The notes below the pieces were generated by a model that did not search any database, had not been told where the DNA came from, and saw only the letters and a list, made by a program, of their open reading frames with translations. A program made the translations under genes and the position numbers. Below, piece after piece: positions 7,271-14,286 of a stretch of DNA of 17,884 nucleotides. Position 1 is the first letter of the stretch. The number at the start of each line of letters is the position of its first letter. The stretch comes from an uncultured Erysipelotrichaceae bacterium (GTDB lineage Bacteria; Bacillota_I; Bacilli_A; Erysipelotrichales; Coprobacillaceae): contig CAJUOS010000045.1 in assembly GCA_910588075.1 (NCBI GenBank), positions 1-17,884 of the forward strand. The letters run 5' to 3'.

Positions 7271-7292
7271 GGAGATTCTTTTTTGAATCTCC
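7271..7292 (-). terminator. Rho-independent terminator after the surface-protein remnant
   Basis: A perfect 8-bp stem (GGAGATTC / GAATCTCC) with a 6-base loop; on the minus strand it runs into TTTTT (7266-7270). It sits 23 bases after the stop of the pseudogene and appears intact although the gene has decayed. Confidence 0.8.
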
Positions 7293-7314
7293 CTCAATAA
7301 CATTTTAATTATAT

Positions 7315-7679
7315 TTAATAATGAAAATGTTTATCTTTTCTTCTTAATCCTAATAGTCCTAAACCACCAATGATAAATAATCCACTCCATAACATCATTC
7401 ATGTGTTATTACCTGTTATTGGTACTGATTTTATATTAAATATAATATAAACTTATTCATCAGTTGATACAATTGTTATTGTATGTTTTCCTTTTAATAA
7501 TGTCTGTGTAAACTTTGGACTTCAATATAATGATTGACTTCCTTCCATGCACACAACTTTCTTATTTTATCTCTTATTTATGCTCTCTTATCTTCATAAA
7601 ATATTTTTCTTCTATATTTTGACACAATAGGATTCACTGCTAAAGTTCCTCAAAACCACATGACTATTATATAGTTTTC
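7315..7679 (-). pseudogene. Decayed C-terminal remnant of a sortase-anchored surface protein
   Basis: From 7560 down to the TAA at 7315-7317 one frame reads a typical wall-protein tail: HTITIVSTDE, FNIKSVPITGNN, then a hydrophobic stretch (LWSGLFIIGGLGLLGL) and the RRKDKH positive tail. VPITGN is an LPXTG-like sorting signal. The frame is broken by TGA after SLY, TAA after STDE and TGA after GNNT. Further upstream (7561-7679) a different frame reads GTLAVNPIV and YRRKIFYEDKRA, itself interrupted by stops, so a frameshift is likely as well. Nothing resembling a start or signal peptide remains, and the AIM24 gene's terminator lies immediately beyond. TGA is a normal stop elsewhere here (pyrB, spoIIP, the nucleoside phosphorylase), so recoding is not the explanation. 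Confidence 0.75.
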
Positions 7680-7684
7680 TTATA

Positions 7685-7706
7685 CAAAAAAAGCCACTAA
7701 GTGGCT
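7685..7706 (-). terminator. Rho-independent terminator of the AIM24/DUF554/APH/HAD cluster
   Basis: AGCCAC and GTGGCT (7701-7706 with 7692-7697) pair around a 3-base loop; on the minus strand this runs into seven T (7685-7691). It begins 1 base after the stop codon at 7708-7710. Confidence 0.8.
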
Positions 7707-7707
7707 C

Positions 7708-8385
7708 TTATTTACCTGTTCCAATTAATCCAGCTAATGTTCCAGCAATAGCAGAAATAGGCATAGTTTGAAGAACAACACGTCCAGGTCCTGTAACAAC
7801 AGTATTGAAGAATCCTTCTCCACCTAACATCTTATTCTTTAATCCTTTAACTGATTGAGTTGTCATTGTACAAGTTGCATCCATAACAGCAACATATCCA
7901 GTATCTACAACAATTTGTTGACCAGGTGCTAATTCATATTCAACAGTTGCTCCATCAATTTCAACAAACACTGTTCCCTTTCCAGAAAGTTTACTCATGA
8001 TAAATCCTTCTCCTCCAAAAATACCAGTCATAGCTTTTTTGTTGAAGAAAGTTGTTCTTTCTACAGTTGGTTCACTTGCTAAGAAAGCTGATTTTTGTAC
8101 AACAATTTCTTTTCCAGGCTCAATATCATATTTTCTAATTTCCCCAGGGAAAGATGAAGCAAATGCAATCTTACCATCCCCATTAGCAGTATAAGTATTT
8201 AAAAACATTGTTTCTCCTGAAAACATTCTTCCAAATGCCTTACCAATACCACCATTACTTGTTGTTCCCATTTCCATGCAAGGATCCATCCAAGCCATTG
8301 CTCCTGAATCACTTAACATCATTTCACCCTTTTTTAAATGACAAATGACTGCAGGTAAAGGTGTTCCTACGATTTCATATTCCAT
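7708..8385 (-). CDS. AIM24 / TIGR00266 family protein
   Basis: A 225-residue soluble beta-rich protein. The family signature is visible as two glycine-rich turns, GGEGFIMSKLSGKG (124-137) and GGEGFFNTVVTGPGRVVLQT (188-207), plus the opening LKKGEMMLSDSGAMAWMD (17-34). The C-terminal SAIAGTLAGLIG segment is mildly hydrophobic. The family is widespread in bacteria and named after a mitochondrial homologue; its bacterial biochemical role is not established, so no function is assigned. ATG at 8383-8385 follows a full AGGAGG with 7 bases, predicting strong translation. It is the last gene of the HAD-APH-DUF554 cluster, after a 64-bp gap with a second promoter. Confidence 0.9.
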   Translation of the reverse strand: MEYEIVGTPLPAVICHLKKGEMMLSDSGAMAWMDPCMEMGTTSNGGIGKAFGRMFSGETMFLNTYTANGDGKIAFASSFPGEIRKYDIEPGKEIVVQKSAFLASEPTVERTTFFNKKAMTGIFGGEGFIMSKLSGKGTVFVEIDGATVEYELAPGQQIVVDTGYVAVMDATCTMTTQSVKGLKNKMLGGEGFFNTVVTGPGRVVLQTMPISAIAGTLAGLIGTGK

Positions 8386-8414
8386 ATTAATACCTCCTTA
8401 ATAATCTATCTTCT

Positions 8415-8443
8415 ATTATAAACAAAAATATTTTATTTGACTA
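8415..8443 (-). promoter_or_regulatory. Likely internal promoter of the AIM24-family gene
   Basis: On the minus strand TAGTCA (8438-8443) and a perfect TATAAT (8415-8420) are 17 bases apart, in the gap after DUF554. No terminator is seen between the two genes, so this would add to read-through. Confidence 0.5.
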
Positions 8444-8449
8444 TATTTT

Positions 8450-9157
8450 TTAATGAAATAAAAAAGGAATAATCATTGCAGGTAATAAATTAGCAATTTT
8501 TATCTTTTTATTAAAGCAAAGATTAATGCCCACAGCAAAAATCAATACAGAACCAATAAAAGATAAATTAGCAATCACTATTGGACTTAAAAAAGATTTT
8601 AAAAAAGAAGCAAACAGAGTTATACTCCCTTGATATATCAATAAAGGCAAAGCAGAAAAAGTAACACCAACTCCTAAAGTTGAAGCAAATACCATAACAA
8701 TAACAAAATCTAAAACAGACTTTGCAAATAATGTACTTACATCTCCTTGTAATCCATCTTGTAAAGCTCCTACAACTGCCATAGCCCCTACACAAATAAC
8801 CAATGTTGCTGTTACAAAACCTTCAACAAAAGTGTTATCATTCTTAATATGAACTTTCTTCTTAAGCCATTCTCCAGCTTGTTCTAAACGCAGTTCAATA
8901 TTTAAAAACTCACCTAATAATGCACCAAAAACCAAAGAACCAATAAGAAGCATACTCCCCTGTGTTTCTATTCCATTATCAATAATTTTTAACATACCAC
9001 TCATTGCTCCAGATACTCCTATAAACAAGGTTGATAACCCAAGAGCTTGCATGATCGTCTCTTGATATCTTGGTTTTAAACCACTTTTAATCATCAATCC
9101 TATTCCACTACCTATAATAACAGCTAATGTATTTGCAATTGTACCTAATCCAATCAT
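8450..9157 (-). CDS. DUF554 family integral membrane protein
   Basis: A 235-residue polytopic membrane protein with about seven hydrophobic segments. It opens with MIGLGTIANTLAVIIGSGIG, the typical DUF554 (YdfK-like) start, and contains the GALLGE motif near 78-83 and the GAMAVVGALQDG loop near 123-134. The family is predicted to form a membrane channel or transporter; the substrate is unknown. The ATG (9155-9157) is 9 bases after the APH stop. The likely ribosome binding sequences, AAGGAG at 9170-9175 and GGGGAAG at 9161-9167, overlap the end of the APH gene, which suggests translational coupling. Confidence 0.9.
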   Translation of the reverse strand: MIGLGTIANTLAVIIGSGIGLMIKSGLKPRYQETIMQALGLSTLFIGVSGAMSGMLKIIDNGIETQGSMLLIGSLVFGALLGEFLNIELRLEQAGEWLKKKVHIKNDNTFVEGFVTATLVICVGAMAVVGALQDGLQGDVSTLFAKSVLDFVIVMVFASTLGVGVTFSALPLLIYQGSITLFASFLKSFLSPIVIANLSFIGSVLIFAVGINLCFNKKIKIANLLPAMIIPFLFH

Positions 9158-9166
9158 GTTCTTCCC

Positions 9167-10027
9167 CTACTCCTTATAATCATAAACTATTTCTTGAATC
9201 ACTTTTCTGGCGTGAAAACGAATCTCTTCATTACTATCATCAAATGTTATTAATGCTTTCCATAATGCCCATCCCATTGCTCTATTTTTCATATCCTCTG
9301 ATATATTTGCTAAAAAAATATGACGACTTTGTTTATCAAAAAAAGTCCATGCAATAGCATAATCACATGCTGGATCACCTACACCCATAATTCCAAAATC
9401 AATAACACCACAAAGATGTCCTTTTTCAACTAATAGATTTCCTATAGCAATATCACCATGAATCCATACTCCTTTTTGTAAATAAGGTTTTTCTAAAGCA
9501 AGATTCCATAATTCTTCTAATCTTTTTGTATCTAATCTTTCTTTTAATAATTCTAAAGCTTTTATTATTTCATCATGATAAATACTTAAATTTCCACCAC
9601 GATAAAAATTATGTTGTCCTGCTTGTGGTCCTTGTTCGCTTGGAATTGATTGCAATTCTTCTAAAAAATTTCTCAATTCTTTTGCAAAACTATTTAAACT
9701 TTCTATATTTTGATAAGTAACTGTCTCTCCTGATAAATAATTTAAAATGGACCATGAATAAGGATAATCATCATTACTCTTTCCTATATGTAATGGTTGA
9801 GATATAGGAAGAGAAAGAAATTTTGATAGATAAGGTAACCATTGATTTTCTTTTTGAACTTGCATAGCATATTCTTTTCCACTAGGTAACCTTATTACCA
9901 TCTCATCTCCTAAATGAAATGTTCTATTATCATGACCACTTTTTTGAACTGGCTGTATTTTTAACTCATCATATTGTGGAAATTGTTCATGTATCAACTT
10001 TCTAACAATATCTATTTCTATATTCAT
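9167..10027 (-). CDS. Aminoglycoside phosphotransferase (APH)-family kinase
   Basis: A 286-residue kinase-like protein. It carries the N-lobe phrase SGHDNRTFHLGDEMVIRLPSG, the catalytic loop HGDIAIGNLL (His190-Asp192, Asn197), the DFG metal-binding Asp210 and GDPACDYAIAW, all hallmarks of the APH fold. The family includes antibiotic kinases but also many chromosomal small-molecule kinases; the operon setting favours the latter, and resistance should not be assumed. The frame could open at a TTG (10046-10048) overlapping the HAD gene by 17 bases, but I prefer the ATG at 10025-10027, four bases after the HAD stop, because the protein then begins MNIEIDIVRKLI. The nearest GGAG is 15 bases away, so initiation probably relies on coupling. 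Confidence 0.88.
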   Translation of the reverse strand: MNIEIDIVRKLIHEQFPQYDELKIQPVQKSGHDNRTFHLGDEMVIRLPSGKEYAMQVQKENQWLPYLSKFLSLPISQPLHIGKSNDDYPYSWSILNYLSGETVTYQNIESLNSFAKELRNFLEELQSIPSEQGPQAGQHNFYRGGNLSIYHDEIIKALELLKERLDTKRLEELWNLALEKPYLQKGVWIHGDIAIGNLLVEKGHLCGVIDFGIMGVGDPACDYAIAWTFFDKQSRHIFLANISEDMKNRAMGWALWKALITFDDSNEEIRFHARKVIQEIVYDYKE

Positions 10028-10031
10028 TATT

Positions 10032-10883
10032 CTATTTATATTCTCCAATTAAATTTAACTCTCGCATAATATCATAAATACCATCTTGATCAGGATCTTT
10101 AAAATAATATTGGCATAGATTTTTTAACTCTTGAGGAGCATTTTCATAAACAACACCTGTTTTTACTTCTTCTAACATTTGATAATCATTCATACTATCT
10201 CCAAATCCAATTGTATCTTCCATTTTTGCTCCAAAATGATTAATAACTCTTATAATACCATCTGCTTTTGTACAATTTTTAATAATAATTTCTCCATTAA
10301 CAAAATCATCTGTTTCTTTTGAGAATGTTACTATATTAAAAAATTCTTCTAAAAAAGGTATACATTTATAATAATTTTCTTTTTCTGGAGCAATGAAACA
10401 TACTTTTGTAACTCCTGTATTTAAGATATTAAAGGAATGAATAGGTAATCTATTTTCTCCTTGTCTACGTAATTGTAAAAATCTCATTAATTCTAAATTA
10501 TCTTGATTTTCTTTTTGATGTTTTTGTGTAAAGAAGTTTAAAACTCCTGCTGTTTCATAAAGTGCATCTTTTGTTTCTAAAGTAAACAAAATATGATTAT
10601 TAATAAATAATGTCATAACTTCACTCAATAAATATTGATTAATTAAATTTTCAAAAATATACTCTCCATTAATTATAACAAATCCACCTGCACTACAAAT
10701 AACACCATCAAAACCAATATCTAAGATTTCATCTACTATTGATGTTGGTGCTCTTCCTGTACATAAAAAAGCTTTATGTCCATTTCTTTGAGCTTCTTTA
10801 ATTGCCCACTTTGTTTTTTCTGTTATGACTTTAGATTTTCCTACTAAAGTACCATCAATATCATAAAATAAATATTTTCCCAT
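10032..10883 (-). CDS. Cof-type HAD-superfamily (HAD-IIB) phosphatase
   Basis: A 283-residue soluble hydrolase. Motif I is YDIDGTL with nucleophile Asp8 and acid/base Asp10, motif II is CTGR with Thr42, the motif III Lys206 is in KNCTKADG, and motif IV is GFGDSMND at 226-233. A C2-type cap lies between. Such Cof-like enzymes dephosphorylate sugar phosphates, nucleotides or cofactor phosphates; the substrate cannot be told. I chose the ATG at 10881-10883; an in-frame GTG at 10890-10892 falls at or before the predicted transcription start. It heads the cluster HAD-APH-DUF554-AIM24. Confidence 0.9.
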   Translation of the reverse strand: MGKYLFYDIDGTLVGKSKVITEKTKWAIKEAQRNGHKAFLCTGRAPTSIVDEILDIGFDGVICSAGGFVIINGEYIFENLINQYLLSEVMTLFINNHILFTLETKDALYETAGVLNFFTQKHQKENQDNLELMRFLQLRRQGENRLPIHSFNILNTGVTKVCFIAPEKENYYKCIPFLEEFFNIVTFSKETDDFVNGEIIIKNCTKADGIIRVINHFGAKMEDTIGFGDSMNDYQMLEEVKTGVVYENAPQELKNLCQYYFKDPDQDGIYDIMRELNLIGEYK

Positions 10884-10899
10884 TTTTATCACCCACCAT

Positions 10900-10928
10900 A
10901 TTATAGCGAATTTATATTTTAATGTTAA
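10900..10928 (-). promoter_or_regulatory. Promoter of the HAD-APH-DUF554 cluster
   Basis: TTAACA (10923-10928), a 17-base spacer and TATAAT (10900-10905) on the minus strand. The -35 abuts the T-tract of the preceding terminator. The predicted start is only about 10 bases before the HAD ATG, so the leader is very short and holds just a GGGTGA-like site. Confidence 0.7.
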
Positions 10929-10929
10929 G

Positions 10930-10961
10930 AAAAAAGATGAAGTTTATCAAAGAACTTCATC
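10930..10961 (-). terminator. Rho-independent terminator of the nucleoside phosphorylase gene
   Basis: A perfect 9-bp stem (10953-10961 with 10936-10944) and an 8-base loop, followed on the minus strand by six T. The first arm lies inside the last codons (Asp-Glu-Val) and the TGA stop lies in the loop. Confidence 0.85.
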
Positions 10962-12245
10962 AATTAATATTGGTTTTTCAATATATTCATCTTGTATGAT
11001 ATAAGCATTTAATATTTCTGCTCTTAATTCCTCAGACAATCCATTATTAGTATGAACATAAAGAAGTATTTCATCTTTTTCAACATAATCACCAATCTTT
11101 TTATTTAAAACTAATCCTACACTATAATCAATTGTATCTTCAATAGAAGCTCTTCCTCCACCTAATTTCATACTGACTAACCCTAATGGTTTTGCTTTTA
11201 AATCTTTAACATATCCTTTTTCAAGAGAATGAATAGGAATGATTTCTTTAGCTTTTTTAAATAATTCAGGATGACAAATATATTCTACATTTCCACCTTG
11301 AGCTTCAACCATCTGACATAAGACATCAAAAGCTTTATGATTATCAATAACATTCTTTAACATTTGTGTTGCTTCTTTGATTGATTTTGCTTTTTTAGCT
11401 TGTATTAACATTTGTGCTCCTGATTGTAAACATAATTGTAGTAAGTCATCTGGTCCATTTCCTAATAGCGTTTCAATAGCTTCTTTCACTTCTAAACTAT
11501 TTCCAATTGCATAACCTAATGGTTGTGTCATATTGGATAATGTTGCTTTGGTATCTTTTCCTAAAGATTTTCCTATTTGTATCATCATTTGAGCAAGTTT
11601 TTTTGCTTCTTCTTTAGTTTTCATAAAAGCACCATTGCCATACTTAACATCTAATAATAAAGCATCACACCCTGCAGCTATTTTCTTAGACATTATTGAT
11701 GATGCGATTAATGGAATACATGCCACTGTTCCTGTTACATCACGTAAAGCATACATTTTTTTATCTGCAGGGACTAAATGTTTATTTTGACCAATAATTG
11801 AAAAACAACAATCATTCACTTGCTTTATAAAATCTTCTTTTTTTATTTCAATTTTTAATCCTGGTATTGATTCTAATTTATCTAATGTTCCACCTGTGTG
11901 TCCTAATCCTCTTCCACTCATTTTGGCCACTGGAACACCACAGGCTCCTACTAATGGACCTAAGACAAGTGAAGTTTTATCACCAACACCACCTGTACTA
12001 TGTTTATCGACCTTTATTCCCTGAATAGAACTCAAATCCAATATTTCTCCACTATATGTCATTTCTTTTGTTAAAATTGTTGTTTCTTTTTGAGTTAGTC
12101 CTTGAAAACAAATAGCCATCATCCATGCACTCATTTGATAATCAGGTATTTTATCTTCAACATATCCATTTATAATAAAATGAATCTCTTTTTCACTATG
12201 TTCTAAACCTGCTTTCTTTTTTTCTATTAAATCAACCATACGCAT
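10947..12245 (-). CDS. pdp: Pyrimidine-nucleoside phosphorylase
   Basis: A 432-residue cytosolic enzyme that cleaves uridine, deoxyuridine and thymidine with phosphate to give free base and (deoxy)ribose 1-phosphate, in nucleoside salvage. It begins MRMVDLIEKKKAG, as Bacillus Pdp does. The phosphate/substrate signature KVDKHSTGGVGDKTS is at 78-92, followed by KMSGRGLGHTGGTLDKLES. The length matches the family. Thymidine phosphorylase (deoA) is the close alternative; the Bacillus-like sequence favours Pdp. An in-frame GTG at 12252-12254 exists, but GAGGTGA at 12252-12258 is the ribosome binding site for the ATG at 12243-12245. It has its own extended -10 promoter and terminator and is not linked to other salvage genes here. 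Confidence 0.92.
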   Translation of the reverse strand: MRMVDLIEKKKAGLEHSEKEIHFIINGYVEDKIPDYQMSAWMMAICFQGLTQKETTILTKEMTYSGEILDLSSIQGIKVDKHSTGGVGDKTSLVLGPLVGACGVPVAKMSGRGLGHTGGTLDKLESIPGLKIEIKKEDFIKQVNDCCFSIIGQNKHLVPADKKMYALRDVTGTVACIPLIASSIMSKKIAAGCDALLLDVKYGNGAFMKTKEEAKKLAQMMIQIGKSLGKDTKATLSNMTQPLGYAIGNSLEVKEAIETLLGNGPDDLLQLCLQSGAQMLIQAKKAKSIKEATQMLKNVIDNHKAFDVLCQMVEAQGGNVEYICHPELFKKAKEIIPIHSLEKGYVKDLKAKPLGLVSMKLGGGRASIEDTIDYSVGLVLNKKIGDYVEKDEILLYVHTNNGLSEELRAEILNAYIIQDEYIEKPILIDEVL

Positions 12246-12263
12246 GAATATCACCTCATTATC

Positions 12264-12272
12264 ATTATATCA
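12264..12272 (-). promoter_or_regulatory. Extended -10 promoter of the nucleoside phosphorylase gene
   Basis: TGATATAAT on the minus strand, with no matching -35 at 17 bases. It sits right after the T-rich tail of the fmt terminator, giving a leader of roughly a dozen bases that holds little more than the ribosome binding site. Confidence 0.6.
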
Positions 12273-12275
12273 TAG

Positions 12276-12306
12276 ATAAAAGAAAAGATAAGGATATCCT
12301 TATCTT
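12276..12306 (-). terminator. Rho-independent terminator of fmt
   Basis: AAGATAAGG and CCTTATCTT (12298-12306 with 12285-12293) form a perfect 9-bp stem with an ATAT loop, followed on the minus strand by a moderate TTCTTTTAT tail. The fmt stop codon (12305-12307) overlaps the stem. Confidence 0.75.
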
Positions 12307-13258
12307 ACTCAAATTTTGTATCAACTTCAAAAACACTTCGCCCATTTAAATAATCTTTGACAGTCATTCTCTTTTTACCTTCAACCTGTAATTCAGTAAT
12401 TAAATAAACACCATCTTCAACTTTGACTCCAATAGCATCTTTAAATATTTTAACAATTGTTCCATTATCTTGATGAGCATGATGCTTTCTTGCATTTTCA
12501 CACTGATGAATTTTTCCTGCCCAAATTTTAACTGTTTTGCCATTATATGTTGTATAGCTACCAGGCCATGGATTTGTTCCTCTCACCTTGTCATATACTT
12601 GTCTTGTTGTTAGGTTCCAATCAAGACGTTCATCTTCTCTTGATAATGTTGGAGCATATGTAACTAAATCTTCATTTTGTTCAATACTTTGATTTGTACC
12701 TTTCATAATATCAGGTAAAGTTTCTTTTAATAACTCTGCTCCTATAACACTTAATCTCTCATACAATATACCTACATTATCATCATCTAAAATTGGTGCT
12801 TCTTTTTGACTAATGATATTTCCAGCATCCATTTTTTTAACCATATACATAATTGTTACTCCTGTTTTATCATGACCATCAATAATCGCTTGATGGACAG
12901 GTGCTCCACCACGATATTGTGGTAATAAAGAAGCATGAACATTAATACACCCTAATCTTGGGATATCTAATACAGCTTGAGGAACAATTTGTCCATAAGC
13001 AGCAGTAATAATTAAATCAGGTTTTAAATCAATAATTGCTTGATAGTCGTTTCTTATTCTTTCTGGTTGAATAACAGGTATATCATATTTCAATGCTTCT
13101 ACTTTAACATCAGGCATTGTTAAAACTTTTTTTCTTCCTACCAAACGATCTGGCTGTGAAACAACTCCTACAACATTATATTTTTCATCAATTAACATCT
13201 TTAAAACTGCTAAAGAAAAAGATGCTGTTCCCATAAAAACAATTCTTTCATTCATCAT
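12305..13258 (-). CDS. fmt: Methionyl-tRNA formyltransferase
   Basis: A 317-residue enzyme that transfers a formyl group from 10-formyl-tetrahydrofolate to the methionine of initiator tRNA. The formyltransferase core is clear: VFMGTASFS at the N-terminus, AAYGQIVP, then NVHASLLPQYRGGAP with catalytic Asn106 and His108, and catalytic Asp144 in MDAGNI. The C-terminal domain carries TNPWPGSYT, typical of Fmt. The frame extends to ATG 13274-13276, but that start has no ribosome binding site and would coincide with the predicted transcript start. I prefer ATG 13256-13258 (or the next ATG, 13253-13255), preceded by GAGTGAT. It lies 21 bases after the small membrane-protein gene and has its own promoter; the usual partner def is not in the window. 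Confidence 0.93.
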   Translation of the reverse strand: MMNERIVFMGTASFSLAVLKMLIDEKYNVVGVVSQPDRLVGRKKVLTMPDVKVEALKYDIPVIQPERIRNDYQAIIDLKPDLIITAAYGQIVPQAVLDIPRLGCINVHASLLPQYRGGAPVHQAIIDGHDKTGVTIMYMVKKMDAGNIISQKEAPILDDDNVGILYERLSVIGAELLKETLPDIMKGTNQSIEQNEDLVTYAPTLSREDERLDWNLTTRQVYDKVRGTNPWPGSYTTYNGKTVKIWAGKIHQCENARKHHAHQDNGTIVKIFKDAIGVKVEDGVYLITELQVEGKKRMTVKDYLNGRSVFEVDTKFE

Positions 13259-13279
13259 ATCATCACTCACTTTCATTTC

Positions 13280-13579
13280 TTAGTATACCATATTGCACAT
13301 AATCATACTAATAAAATCAGAAAAAATCAAAACAACAAACTCTATTGCCTTTACACAATATTGACTTATAGTTTCAAAAAATGAAGAGACATGATTGTCA
13401 GATGTATCTTGAATGGTTACATACGATTCTTTGACTTCTTGAGAAGAAGATACTGTTTCCTCAAAATGATCTTTATTTCGTTCAAACATTGTCTTTGATA
13501 CATTATAATTACCAAAGAACATACTCATAACACATATCAATATAATAACTAGACATAAATCTGTAAAATATTGTTTCAT
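13280..13579 (-). CDS. Small membrane protein coupled to spoIIP, unknown function
   Basis: A 99-residue protein with a hydrophobic segment at about residues 6-23, a polar middle (25-70) rich in Glu, Ser, Lys and Thr, and a second hydrophobic region at 72-98 (FETISQYCVKAIEFVVLIFSD onward). Its ATG overlaps the spoIIP stop as ATGA (13576-13579) and has no clear ribosome binding site of its own, so translation is probably coupled to spoIIP. Two membrane passes around a ~50-residue polar loop suggest a partner of the engulfment machinery, but I recognise no family and this is inference. The fmt promoter lies over its last codons. Confidence 0.7.
   Translation of the reverse strand: MKQYFTDLCLVIILICVMSMFFGNYNVSKTMFERNKDHFEETVSSSQEVKESYVTIQDTSDNHVSSFFETISQYCVKAIEFVVLIFSDFISMIMCNMVY
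13282..13290 (-). promoter_or_regulatory. Extended -10 promoter of fmt
   Basis: TGGTATACT on the minus strand matches the TGnTATAAT extended -10 at all but one -10 base. It overlaps the stop of the 99-residue gene. The predicted start near 13275 precedes the chosen fmt ATG by about 17 bases, which would free this housekeeping gene from sporulation control. Confidence 0.5.
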
Positions 13580-14286
13580 TGACTTAAATATTCATCTATC
13601 ACTAATGCTAAAATATTGAGTGAATTTTCAATTTCTTGATATGTGTTTTCATTAGCACCTACTTCTATTAAAACCATATTTTTTGTTGTTCCTTGATTAT
13701 AATGACTTCTTTTTAAATAAACACCTCTACATAACTGAGGAATTTTTTTATTAATTTGTGATGATAACTGACTAGACATCTTTTTAACTTGAGGATAATT
13801 TGTACTTCCTTTTCCAACAACAAACATTAATTTAGCATATTTTTTATTTTTATATGTTAAAGTTGATAATGATTTTTTTATAGAATCTCTATGAAAATCA
13901 ATGACCAAATCATATGTTCCATGCTTTTTTACAGCAGCACTTAAGTATTTCTTTGAAACATTATATGAATATCTATAATTAATATTGTTTTTCACTTTAT
14001 AAAGCTCAAAATCTGTTGTTTCATAATCTACATCATAACCTCTTTGCTTCAATAATTGCATAAGATATTTGCTCCCTTCTTTTACTGACTTTGTCGCATA
14101 TTTTTCTCCTTGATGTGTATTATAAATATGAATAGATTTTCCATTGGATTGCTTTTTTACATCTGTTGTAGTCATAGAAGAAACTACATTTTCAACTTGC
14201 TCACTATAAACCTTTTGTAAAGGAAGATTGAACAATATAACAATCACTAATAAAATTTTTAAAATAATTTTCATATTATTATTCAC
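13576..14286 (-). CDS. spoIIP: Stage II sporulation protein P, compact form
   Basis: A 236-residue predicted membrane-anchored peptidoglycan amidase/endopeptidase. In Bacillus SpoIIP acts with SpoIID and SpoIIM during engulfment of the forespore. One N-terminal membrane segment follows the start (IILKILLVIVILFNL). The SpoIIP domain shows IHIYNTHQGEKY (His58, Glu61), VIDFHRDS (His132, Asp134) and VLIEVGANENTYQE (Glu208), which match the family's zinc and catalytic positions. The Bacillus protein is about 400 residues, so the long juxtamembrane region is missing here. Start: the GTG at 14284-14286 lies 7 bases after a perfect AGGAGG (14294-14299); the ATG at 14272-14274 is too far. It overlaps the 99-residue gene and lies downstream of gpr, as in Bacillus. 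Confidence 0.9.
   Translation of the reverse strand: MNNNMKIILKILLVIVILFNLPLQKVYSEQVENVVSSMTTTDVKKQSNGKSIHIYNTHQGEKYATKSVKEGSKYLMQLLKQRGYDVDYETTDFELYKVKNNINYRYSYNVSKKYLSAAVKKHGTYDLVIDFHRDSIKKSLSTLTYKNKKYAKLMFVVGKGSTNYPQVKKMSSQLSSQINKKIPQLCRGVYLKRSHYNQGTTKNMVLIEVGANENTYQEIENSLNILALVIDEYLSQ

Noticed and set aside
7315..7560. TGA read as tryptophan, which would repair part of the surface-protein remnant
   Set aside because: Tryptophan is TGG throughout the window, TGA is the natural stop of pyrB, spoIIP and the nucleoside phosphorylase, and a TAA also interrupts the same frame.
9167..10027. Acquired aminoglycoside-resistance gene
   Set aside because: The fold matches APH, but the gene is embedded in a tight chromosomal operon, has composition like its neighbours and is flanked by no mobile element.
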